From: Deltaproteobacteria bacterium
GTDB taxonomy: Bacteria; Desulfobacterota; Anaeroferrophillalia; Anaeroferrophillales; Tharpellaceae
Length of the DNA stretch: 5,481 nt
Direction of reading: 5' to 3'
Assembly (NCBI GenBank): GCA_030633185.1
Contig: DAOVTG010000176.1
Span: 1 to 5,481, forward strand
Shown: in pieces, positions 1 through 5,310 of the stretch
How positions within the stretch are numbered: the stretch's first letter is position 1
Layout: every line of letters starts with the position of its first letter
The notes under the pieces: model-generated
Databases searched by the model: none
What the model was told of the DNA's origin: nothing
What the model saw: only the letters and a program-made list of their open reading frames with translations
Position numbers and translations under genes: made by a program

Positions 1-138
1 AGTCACGGGATGGCTAAGTAAAAATTTCGATATACAAGATGTTGTGGTTTTTCAGGCGCGAGACCATACATGTAGTATGTCGAGTGCCTGAAAAACCACA
101 ACAGCGCAGTAGATCGGACTTTTTACGACGCCATCAAT
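1..138. repeat. Interspersed repeat element with long central dyad, left end cut by window
   Basis: The right end (117-137) reads GACTTTTTACGACGCCATCAA-like sequence. Its reverse complement matches 2087-2107 at 19 of 21 positions. The left part (1-24) is identical to 2104-2127. The centre holds perfect 17-bp inverted arms, GTTGTGGTTTTTCAGGC at 41-57 and its complement at 86-102. Inside the 28-nt interval is a smaller dyad, CATAC-ATGTA-GTATG (65-79). This is the layout of a non-autonomous, MITE- or REP-like element with inverted ends and no coding capacity. The left terminus probably lies a few tens of bases before the window. I recall ends of this kind (TCGTAAAAAGTC) as common in Desulfobacterota intergenic DNA. 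That recollection and the mobile nature are inference; the repeats themselves are seen directly. Confidence 0.7.
41..102. other. Perfect 17-bp inverted repeat (cruciform or RNA hairpin)
   Basis: The arms at 41-57 and 86-102 are exactly complementary over 17 bases. The loop itself contains a 5-bp stem with a 5-nt loop (65-79), so the whole stretch could fold into one long, slightly interrupted hairpin in either strand's RNA. No T-run follows on the plus strand, so a simple intrinsic terminator reading is weak. It is best seen as the core of the surrounding repeat element. Confidence 0.75.
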
Positions 139-220
139 ATTAGTTCAAGTTTTTTCTTTTTATGGCGAAAAACAGTGTATGCACAAAGTGCAAATCCATG
201 AATCATGAGCTTGTCTGAAA

Positions 221-520
221 ATGCCGTCTGAAAACCAAGATCCGGGCAAAACCCGACGTTTACAAGCGGCGGCCCTGCAGTATAATCAGGAACGTCATGA
301 GGCTCCGGTGATTGTTGCTAAAGGCTCCAGTGCGGTTGCTGAAAAAATTGTCGCCCTGGCCAAGAAGCACAATATTCCGTTGCAGCGTGATCCTGAGTTA
401 TTGCAGATCCTCATGAAACTTGAGATCAACCAGGAAATTCCTGAGAATGTTTTCCATGCGGTTGCTGAAGTTCTGGCTATGGTCTACAAGGCCAACCGGA
501 ACCACGGTGAAAATCGCTAA
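221..520 (+). CDS. flhX: FlhB C-terminal-domain homologue (FlhX-type, orphan export-switch domain)
   Basis: This 99-residue cytoplasmic protein matches only the cytoplasmic C-terminal part of FlhB/YscU. It has no membrane segments, whereas full FlhB is about 350 residues with four. Recognisable blocks in order are AALQYN (17-22), APVIVAKG (28-35), an amphipathic stretch ending NIPL (51-54), DPEL (57-60), QEIPE (71-75) and AVAEVLAMVY (80-89). In FlhB the autocleavage site NPTH lies directly before the AALQYN-equivalent strand; here that position reads TRRLQ, so there is no self-cleavage site. In the family, such proteins can replace the cleaved FlhB C-terminal fragment and contribute to the switch of flagellar export specificity. 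The start is ATG 221, because an in-frame TGA sits at 206-208. No strong Shine-Dalgarno sequence is visible. The usual fliK-like neighbour is not seen; upstream is repeat DNA. The family call is firm, the function in this organism is inferred. Confidence 0.88.
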   Translation: MPSENQDPGKTRRLQAAALQYNQERHEAPVIVAKGSSAVAEKIVALAKKHNIPLQRDPELLQILMKLEINQEIPENVFHAVAEVLAMVYKANRNHGENR

Positions 521-542
521 GAGTTTGCACGAAAAAATGTAA

Positions 543-686
543 CTATTCAGCGACCCACCATAAAACTCAATTTAACTGTGTTTAACTTTGCTTCGCCCAC
601 ATAATTGGGGTCATTGCTGGGGTGCTGACGCACCTTGTGCCAGCAATGACCCCAATCTCGGCAGTTTGTAAGTGGTTGCTGAATAG
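543..686. repeat. MITE-like palindromic element with nested inverted repeats
   Basis: The outer arms are CTATTCAGCGACCCAC (543-558) and GTGGTTGCTGAATAG (672-686), which pair with one mismatch and one unpaired base. Nested inside are perfect 17-bp arms, ATTGGGGTCATTGCTGG (604-620) and its complement (640-656). Inside those is a GGTGC-TGAC-GCACC mini-hairpin (621-634). There is no open reading frame. The nested layout is that of a small non-autonomous transposable element or REP-type repeat inserted in the intergenic gap between flhX and the TPR gene. No convincing target-site duplication is visible. It is unrelated in sequence to the element at 1-138, but both have a 17-bp perfect core stem. 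Confidence 0.7.
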
Positions 687-722
687 ATATAGAAAAAACT
701 TCTAAAGTTTTTTTCTATATCT
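685..722. other. A/T-rich hairpin abutting the MITE-like element
   Basis: AGATATAGAAAAAACTT (685-701) pairs with AAGTTTTTTTCTATATCT (705-722), with one extra T in the right arm and a 3-nt loop. The stem has few G-C pairs and no U-tract after it, so it is not a textbook terminator. It could still limit read-through from flhX towards the TPR gene, or be a symmetric target next to which the element at 543-686 inserted. Confidence 0.5.
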
Positions 723-795
723 GTCGAGGTACGCATTATAAGATGTCGCTGAAACTATCTCTTTTTCTTTTGAGTTAATTAAAAATCAGGTTGCT

Positions 796-1989
796 ATGAA
801 TGATCTCTTTACTCCGGCAACTGCCGATTCACTGTTTGTCAGCGCCTGGCAACAGCAGGCTTCGCTAGAAGAGTTGGCGGGCAATGCCTTAAATACCGGA
901 ATTACGGCCTATCAGAAAGGTGACTACAAAAATGCGATTATCGCCTTTCGCAACGCGATTGGTTTAGCCCCGCAGTCGGCCAATGCGGTTAATACTGCAA
1001 ACTACGTTGCCAGCTCTTATCTTAAGATGGGAGACAACTATAATGCCGCCAAGGCCTATGAAACGGCCATCTCTTTAGATCCTTCTCGTGATGATTCCCA
1101 TATCAAACTCGGCAATCTCTACTATTCGGAAGAGCGTTACCAGGAGGCTGAGAACCAATATGCTCAGGCTGTCAAGCTTAATCCGGATCCCGTCAACCTC
1201 TACTCTTTAGGGCAGGCCAATATCAAAACCGGGCGTTACAATGATGCTGAAGATCAATTTTCCAAAATCCAGCGTCTGGCTCCGCAAGCCGTGAATGGGC
1301 CTTATGGTATGGGCTTAAACTATAGTGCCCAGGGTCGCTATGATGAAGCGATAGCCATGTTTCAGAAGGCGATTGATTTAGATGATGAGTTTTACGATGC
1401 CTATGTTGAGATGGGTTACACTTATGCCGATATGGGTGAGATGGATATGGCCCAGGAGGTCTTTGAATTGCTGGAAGAGCCTCGTCCTGAACTGGCAGAT
1501 ATCTTGAGTCGACATATGTATAAGGTTGATACTCCAAAATTTTCTTTTGTTCATGCCGATGGTGCATTTTCCTATCTGCGACCACCCGGAACCAAGGTAG
1601 CCTCTTTTGACAGCTATCTTGAAACCGCCAATGCTTCAAAAACCTTCAAAATGACATTTCAATTTGATAAAGAGATGGATCGGGAATCGGTTGAGGATCG
1701 TTTTAACTGGAATATCAGTCGTTCAACCTCAAGTGGTCCGGCAGAATTTTATAATTTTGGCATGTCTCTGCCGGAGACCGAGATCAAACTTCCTTCAACT
1801 CCGGAATATATCTACTATGATGCCAATCAACTGACCGCAACCGTCTACTTCAAAATTACCCAGAATGCAACGGCTGACGGCACCCTTGATCCCTCCCACA
1901 TCGTTTTTAAATTTGCTGGTGAAGACAAATATGGCCTGAAGATGGATCCCGATGCCGACGAATTTTCCGGATTCTCCCGGGTCGGCTGA
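796..1989 (+). CDS. Tetratricopeptide-repeat protein with Ig-like (SbsA-like) C-terminal region
   Basis: The protein has 397 residues. About six TPR units run from roughly residue 26 to 232 (near 26-59, 66-98, 99-132, 133-164, 166-199 and 200-232). They show the usual A-x-Y-x3-G-x-Y-x2-A and F-x-x-A-I-x-L-x-P pattern, for example KGDYKNAIIAFRNAIGLAP. A beta-rich segment follows at about 280-375 (FKMTFQFDKEMD, then TATVYFKI and HIVFKFAG), resembling the bacterial Ig-like domain found in SbsA-type proteins. There is no signal peptide or membrane segment; the N-terminus is acidic and polar. TPR arrays serve as protein-binding scaffolds, and the partner here is unknown. The start ATG 796 has only a weak AGG (788-790) before it. 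The gene follows flhX on the same strand but is separated by 275 bp of repeat DNA, so co-transcription is doubtful. A role in flagellar or surface assembly is a guess from context. The TPR call is secure, the Ig-like call moderate. Confidence 0.85.
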   Translation: MNDLFTPATADSLFVSAWQQQASLEELAGNALNTGITAYQKGDYKNAIIAFRNAIGLAPQSANAVNTANYVASSYLKMGDNYNAAKAYETAISLDPSRDDSHIKLGNLYYSEERYQEAENQYAQAVKLNPDPVNLYSLGQANIKTGRYNDAEDQFSKIQRLAPQAVNGPYGMGLNYSAQGRYDEAIAMFQKAIDLDDEFYDAYVEMGYTYADMGEMDMAQEVFELLEEPRPELADILSRHMYKVDTPKFSFVHADGAFSYLRPPGTKVASFDSYLETANASKTFKMTFQFDKEMDRESVEDRFNWNISRSTSSGPAEFYNFGMSLPETEIKLPSTPEYIYYDANQLTATVYFKITQNATADGTLDPSHIVFKFAGEDKYGLKMDPDADEFSGFSRVG

Positions 1990-2046
1990 AAATTACCCCC
2001 CCTGCTACGAAGTGCGGGCATCCCGGCCATGGTTCTTTTGGGCTGT

Positions 2047-2177
2047 GCATAATTCTGCTTTAATGTCGCTTTTCTGCAGGCATTGTTTGATGCCCTCGTA
2101 AAAAGTCACGGGATGGCTAAGTAAAAAGCCCGGCGGTCGGCAGTTCCAAACCATAATTCCTGACGGAAACTTTTCAT
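2047..2177 (-). pseudogene. Broken yjbQ-family (UPF0047) gene, N-terminal relic interrupted by a repeat
   Basis: On the minus strand, ATG 2177-2175 begins MKSFRQELWFGTADRRAF, followed by YLAIP and a TGA stop (2108-2106). The first 18 residues resemble the start of YjbQ-family proteins of the MKSYRKELWFN-type, which run about 140 residues. In another frame, bases 2086-2047 read KQCLQKSDIKAELC, matching the next conserved stretch (CLxxSGIKEGLC) of the same family. The two halves are separated by a copy of the TCGTAAAAAGTC repeat, which brings a frameshift and a stop. After 2047 the resemblance fades, and about 100 C-terminal residues (including the NDDE/HHDYE and DNADAH regions) are absent. The start overlaps the stop of the upstream glycosyltransferase gene by one base and has a strong AAGGAGA site, so it was once translationally coupled to it. 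Family recognition is from memory; the lesion is seen directly. Confidence 0.68.
2087..2127 (+). repeat. Second copy of the TCGTAAAAAGTC / ATGGCTAAGTAAAAA repeat
   Basis: Bases 2104-2127 are identical to 1-24 over 24 bp in the same orientation. Bases 2087-2107 (TTGATGCCCTCGTAAAAAGTC) match the reverse complement of 117-137 at 19 of 21 positions. This copy therefore carries the element end (TTGATG) joined to the adjoining internal segment, but lacks the long central dyad seen at 41-102. It lies inside the yjbQ relic, and its TTGATG end coincides with the point where the yjbQ similarity resumes. Confidence 0.75.
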
Positions 2178-3811
2178 TACAGATTCTCCTTTTTTGCGGC
2201 TCGTTGAGCCTGAGCCTCGAGTTTTTTTATCTGGTTTATGGCGTTTTTGAGTTCCGGTTCGTTGGGTATCAGGTTTAAAGTTTTTTGAAAATCGGTGGCC
2301 GCTCCCCGGTAATTTTTCAGGTAAAGACGTAGACGTCCCCGGTTTTCAAAACCCCTGGCATAGGTGGGATGGTTCTCGACCAAAGAGTTTAAGTCGGTTA
2401 AGGCTCGGTTTGGAGAGCGGTTTTTGAGGTGGGCGACCGCGCGGTTGTTTAAGGCTCGTCGACTGGTTGGATATTTTTGTAAAACATCACTCCAGAGTGA
2501 AAGCCGGTTTTGAAAAATCGGTTGTCGTTGCCAGGTGATTGTGGTTAAAAATAAGAGCCAGCCGCCGATGATGCAGTATGCAAAACAGCGGACTAAGGTT
2601 TTCTTTTCACCACTCAATTTGTTTTTTATTGTCGTCAAAAGGCCGCAGATTATCAGCGCGGCACCGGGTGCGGCAAGATAGGTTTTATATTCAACGAGTA
2701 GCTCTTTTTGGGGTAGTAAAAGGTAGGGCGGCCCTAAAACAAGATAGAACCAGATGATACCGAAACCGATAAGGGGGAAATGCCGACGTATTTTCCAGGC
2801 GGTGACAATAAGAAAAATGTGGCCTGCAATCGCGGTCAGGGCCGCTGGCTCATACCAGCTCAAACTTGGAGAAAATTCATGGTGCAGGCTTAAGCTGTGT
2901 GGCAGAGGTAGAAAGAGCAGTTTCCAGTAATGAAAAAAGGCTCGAGCTTCGCTTAAAAATTGAATGCCGGGTGACCAGAGGCGTTTTGAGCGAAAACCAA
3001 TATTGATCCAGGATTGGCTGAAGAGTCCGATCTGCCAGGCAAAGAACAAAAATATTGCGGCAATCAGAAAGAGCAGAGCAAACCACGTCAATATCTTTTT
3101 ACGATTGACCGATTGTGGCTTTCTTGTATAGAGCTCGTAGATCATAATCGTCAAAGGCAGGGTGATCGCCATCTCTTTACTGTGTAGAGCCCCCCAGAAA
3201 GCCAGAACCGTTAACAAAAACCATTGCCACTGGTACCGACTGACAGATATTTCAGCCGGGTCGTGTTTTCCCTTAAGCCAGCTATAAAACCCAAGAAGAT
3301 AGAAAAAAGAGGCCAGGGCTCCGAAGCGTTGGCTTATATAAAGAACGGTATTTAAAGCCAGAGGATGACAGAGAAAAAAGAGGGCCCCGACCAACGCCGG
3401 CCGGCAGATTCGGGATCTCACAGCTGGTGCCTGTGGATCATGTCGGTAAAGCAGAAAGGAAAGCAGTAGATAGAGCAGAATTGTACATAAACCGTGCAGA
3501 GCCAGGTTGATGAGACGAAAGCCCGCCGGACTCATTTTACTCACTTTGTAACTTGCAGCAAAGCTTAACCAGGTTAGATTGCGATCGGGTCGCAGGGGAT
3601 GGGCTAATAGCTTATTCAGAGTTTGGTCAGGATTTTTAATCAGGGCATTGACTTGGCCCTGATCATTCATCAGACTGTTGTAATCGTCAAAAAAGAAAGG
3701 ATAGTCAAGACCTGGCCCATAAAGAATCGTGATTATGACGACGAATACCAAGGCCGGCGCCATGATTGGCAAATTTCGGTAAACTTTGGTGAAAAAAGAC
3801 ATAGTCAGCAC
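2177..3811 (-). CDS. Polytopic GT-C-type membrane glycosyltransferase with C-terminal TPRs (TMTC/PMT-like)
   Basis: The protein has 544 residues: an N-terminal membrane segment (about 15-31), then many further hydrophobic helices up to about residue 425, and a soluble tail. Family marks of GT-C enzymes using lipid-linked sugars are an acidic FFFDDY motif in the first outer loop (D42, D43), RPDRNLTWLSF (74-84), CHPLALNTVLYISQR (148-162), SKEMAITLPL (211-220) and EYKTYLAAPGA (374-384). The tail holds about two TPR units (446-479 and 480-515) after LWSDVLQKYP, and a lysine-rich end. Related proteins are annotated as TPR or O-mannosyl/GlcNAc-like transferases; donor and acceptor cannot be read from sequence. 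The first codon is GTG 3811; ATG 3802, three codons later, is equally possible, and neither has a clear Shine-Dalgarno. The stop overlaps the yjbQ relic start by one base. It is transcribed divergently from mltA. Fold and topology are confident, substrate unknown. Confidence 0.8.
   Translation of the reverse strand: MLTMSFFTKVYRNLPIMAPALVFVVIITILYGPGLDYPFFFDDYNSLMNDQGQVNALIKNPDQTLNKLLAHPLRPDRNLTWLSFAASYKVSKMSPAGFRLINLALHGLCTILLYLLLSFLLYRHDPQAPAVRSRICRPALVGALFFLCHPLALNTVLYISQRFGALASFFYLLGFYSWLKGKHDPAEISVSRYQWQWFLLTVLAFWGALHSKEMAITLPLTIMIYELYTRKPQSVNRKKILTWFALLFLIAAIFLFFAWQIGLFSQSWINIGFRSKRLWSPGIQFLSEARAFFHYWKLLFLPLPHSLSLHHEFSPSLSWYEPAALTAIAGHIFLIVTAWKIRRHFPLIGFGIIWFYLVLGPPYLLLPQKELLVEYKTYLAAPGAALIICGLLTTIKNKLSGEKKTLVRCFAYCIIGGWLLFLTTITWQRQPIFQNRLSLWSDVLQKYPTSRRALNNRAVAHLKNRSPNRALTDLNSLVENHPTYARGFENRGRLRLYLKNYRGAATDFQKTLNLIPNEPELKNAINQIKKLEAQAQRAAKKENL
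2185..2191 (-). promoter_or_regulatory. Strong ribosome binding site for the yjbQ relic
   Basis: The minus strand reads AAGGAGA, ending seven bases before ATG 2177-2175. It lies within the last codons of the glycosyltransferase gene and is the best Shine-Dalgarno sequence in the window. With the TAATG stop/start overlap, it supports the view that an intact, co-translated gene once began here. Confidence 0.7.
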
Positions 3812-3921
3812 ACTTTTCGGGATATGATTTCAATCATTATTTATTAATTTTTGTTACTTTTAAATATGTGGCCACATGAGTGGTCTGAAAACGCTTTTTA
3901 CGAGTTCCTAATGGTTTGATT
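3812..3921. promoter_or_regulatory. Divergent intergenic region with two dyads (possible operators)
   Basis: This region drives the glycosyltransferase gene leftward and mltA rightward, so it must hold both promoters. Two palindromes are visible: ATGATT-TC-AATCAT (3824-3837), close to the glycosyltransferase start, and the perfect 12-bp ATGTGGCCACAT (3866-3877). The second overlaps a further small dyad, CCAC-ATGA-GTGG (3872-3883). A very A/T-rich stretch (3836-3866) lies between them. I could not pick a convincing -35/-10 pair for either gene, and the regulator is unknown. Confidence 0.4.
3894..3904 (-). repeat. Short fragment resembling the TCGTAAAAAGTC repeat end
   Basis: CTTTTTACGAG here is the exact reverse complement of 2096-2106 without its last T (CTCGTAAAAAG, 2095-2105). 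The following bases (TTCCTAATGG) only loosely resemble the rest of the element end. Eleven bases is short, so this may be a degraded third copy near the mltA start or chance. Confidence 0.3.
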
Positions 3922-5217
3922 ATGTGGTTTCAGCGACGTTATGTGGTTTTGGTGGTTTTCTGTCTGATTCTGTTTTCCTTTTTTTCACTTTATAGTCACT
4001 TTAAAATCCCCGGATCAATCAGGGTTGAGGAGACGTTAAAAATCGTTCCGGAAAGCCGTTGGCCGGTATTGCGGGACGATCTCGATCTGCAATCTTTGAG
4101 TCTGGCTCTTGAACGTAATCTTGTATACCTGAAGAAATTGTCCGGGAAAAGAAATTTTAATTATGGTTCACAGGTTGTGAGTGCCGATCAAGTGCTTGCA
4201 GCCCAAATTAAATTACTTGATTTCATAAAGCAAAACCCTGGTGTGCAAGAGCTCGAACTATTTCTGAAAAAAAAGTTTAAGTTACTGGAATCAGTTTCGC
4301 GCAGCCGATTGCCCTGGCGAAAAAAAGAGAATCCGGTTCTTTTTACTGGCTATTATGTGCCGACCTTGCGGGGCTCCCGCCAACCGGACGAAAAGTACCG
4401 TTATCCTCTCTATAAAAAACCGGTTGATCTGGTTGTGGTTGATTTAAGTAAGTTCAATCTGCATCGCCGGGTACGCAATTTATGGCCGTGGTTGGCGAAA
4501 CTACCTTTTGGTCCGCGTCTTGAGGAGTTGCGTTTTCCAACCTTGAGGGGCCGCCTGCTTGAAAATGGTAAAATTGTACCTTATCATACCCGATCCGAGA
4601 TTGACTATGATGGAAAATTGCGCGAAGATAATCTGGAACTGGTTTGGGTCGATGATGAGATTGATCGTTTTTTTCTTCAGATTCAGGGTTCGGGACGGGT
4701 TTGTCTGGGCGATGGGCAGACGATGATGGTTGGCTACGCGGCGGCCAATGGGCATCCTTATCGCAGTATCGGGGGATGGCTTATACGTCAGGGTTTGATG
4801 AAGCGTGAAGCGGTTTCGATGCCCTCGATTCAGGCCTGGATCAGAAAACACCCTGAGCGGATGGCGGAGATTTTTAAAGTAAATCCGAGCTACGTCTTTT
4901 TTCGTGAATTGCCGACCCTTGAGGCGCTAGGTTGCTTCCAGGTGCCAGTTACCGCCGGGCGTTCAATCGCTACTGATCGTAAGCTTTTTCCCGGCGGGGC
5001 TTTAGGCTTAATTATAACACAATTGCCGAAATTTTCCCCGGCCGGGGAACTTTCCGGTTGGCGCCCCTGCACCCGTCTGGTGTTTAACCAGGATACCGGC
5101 GGCGCTATCAAAGGGCCACACCGGGTCGATCTCTACTGCGGTGACGATAAACCGGCCGAGCTTACCGCCGGAGTCATGAAACAGCCCGGCCGGCTTTTCT
5201 TCTTCGTGCCGCGATAA
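3922..5217 (+). CDS. mltA: Membrane-bound lytic murein transglycosylase A (MltA) with 3D domain
   Basis: MltA cleaves the MurNAc-GlcNAc bond of peptidoglycan, producing 1,6-anhydro ends, and acts in the periplasm. The 431-residue protein has a hydrophobic N-terminal segment (about 8-22, after WFQRR). The MltA domain follows with TGYYVP (142-147), YPLY, a FFLQIQGSGR core (250-259), VGYAAANGHPYRSIG (270-284) and NPSYVFFRE. The C-terminal 3D domain has QDTGGAIKG (390-398) and HRVDLYCG. The two aspartates (about D391 and D403) are the conserved acidic residues of the family, one of which is catalytic. Length is near the family norm. Unlike E. coli MltA there is no lipobox; a Cys lies inside the hydrophobic segment in a non-lipobox context, so it looks anchored by a transmembrane or uncleaved signal segment. 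I prefer ATG 3922; TTG 3916, two codons upstream, is in frame, and neither has a good ribosome site. It converges on glyQ. Confidence 0.93.
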   Translation: MWFQRRYVVLVVFCLILFSFFSLYSHFKIPGSIRVEETLKIVPESRWPVLRDDLDLQSLSLALERNLVYLKKLSGKRNFNYGSQVVSADQVLAAQIKLLDFIKQNPGVQELELFLKKKFKLLESVSRSRLPWRKKENPVLFTGYYVPTLRGSRQPDEKYRYPLYKKPVDLVVVDLSKFNLHRRVRNLWPWLAKLPFGPRLEELRFPTLRGRLLENGKIVPYHTRSEIDYDGKLREDNLELVWVDDEIDRFFLQIQGSGRVCLGDGQTMMVGYAAANGHPYRSIGGWLIRQGLMKREAVSMPSIQAWIRKHPERMAEIFKVNPSYVFFRELPTLEALGCFQVPVTAGRSIATDRKLFPGGALGLIITQLPKFSPAGELSGWRPCTRLVFNQDTGGAIKGPHRVDLYCGDDKPAELTAGVMKQPGRLFFFVPR

Positions 5218-5276
5218 TTGCCTATCTTTGCTTACTTACACCCTAAAATCCTGTAATCCTCTTTCAACGGTTTATT

Positions 5277-5310
5277 TTCACCCTTCACCCTTCACCCTTT
5301 ATCTTCACCC
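5277..5310. repeat. TTCACCC heptamer tandem repeat
   Basis: TTCACCC occurs three times head to tail (5277-5297) and once more after a 6-bp spacer (5304-5310). Read on the minus strand this is GGGTGAA. The last copy contains the glyQ stop codon (5305-5307), and the array gives additional stops just beyond it. It fills the gap between the convergent mltA and glyQ ends, where I see no clear terminator hairpin. Such short arrays usually arise by slippage. Confidence 0.8.

Noticed and set aside
180..192. TGCAC-AAA-GTGCA dyad upstream of flhX as an operator
   Set aside because: Five-bp arms in a 13-bp stretch are common by chance, and no promoter elements could be placed around it.
221..232. ATGCCGTCTGAA, identical to the 12-mer Neisseria DNA uptake sequence
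   Set aside because: Only one copy occurs, it spans the flhX start codon, and the gene content does not suggest Neisseria. Uptake sequences usually occur many times and often as inverted pairs, so this is most likely chance.
1..722. CRISPR-like array from the repeats around flhX
   Set aside because: The repeats are inverted arms of two different elements with no regular spacing and no direct-repeat/spacer pattern, and no cas gene is present.
1223..1639. 138-codon reading frame on the minus strand
   Set aside because: It lies fully inside the TPR gene. Its product is rich in His, Arg and Pro with no recognisable domain, as expected for an antisense shadow.
1845..2030. 61-codon minus-strand reading frame at the TPR gene end
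   Set aside because: It mostly mirrors the TPR coding sequence, has no ribosome site and no recognisable similarity. Its start lies just past the yjbQ relic.
1990..2046. Possible terminator after the TPR gene (CGGG-CAT-CCCG near 2015-2025)
   Set aside because: A 4-bp stem with a 3-nt loop and no proper T-run is too weak to call. The rest of this stretch shows nothing I recognise.
2877..3086. 69-codon minus-strand reading frame
   Set aside because: It is in an alternative frame of the glycosyltransferase gene and lacks any family signature.
3623..3847. 74-codon plus-strand reading frame
   Set aside because: It is antisense to the 5' end of the glycosyltransferase gene and shows no domain or ribosome site.
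3921..3949. TATGTGGTTT occurring twice, 19 bp apart, at the mltA start
   Set aside because: A short direct repeat inside coding sequence and in different frames; the second ATG is not in the mltA frame.
4501..5111. Two minus-strand reading frames (4501-4851 and 4890-5111)
   Set aside because: Both are antisense to the conserved MltA catalytic and 3D domains and have low-complexity, unrecognisable products.
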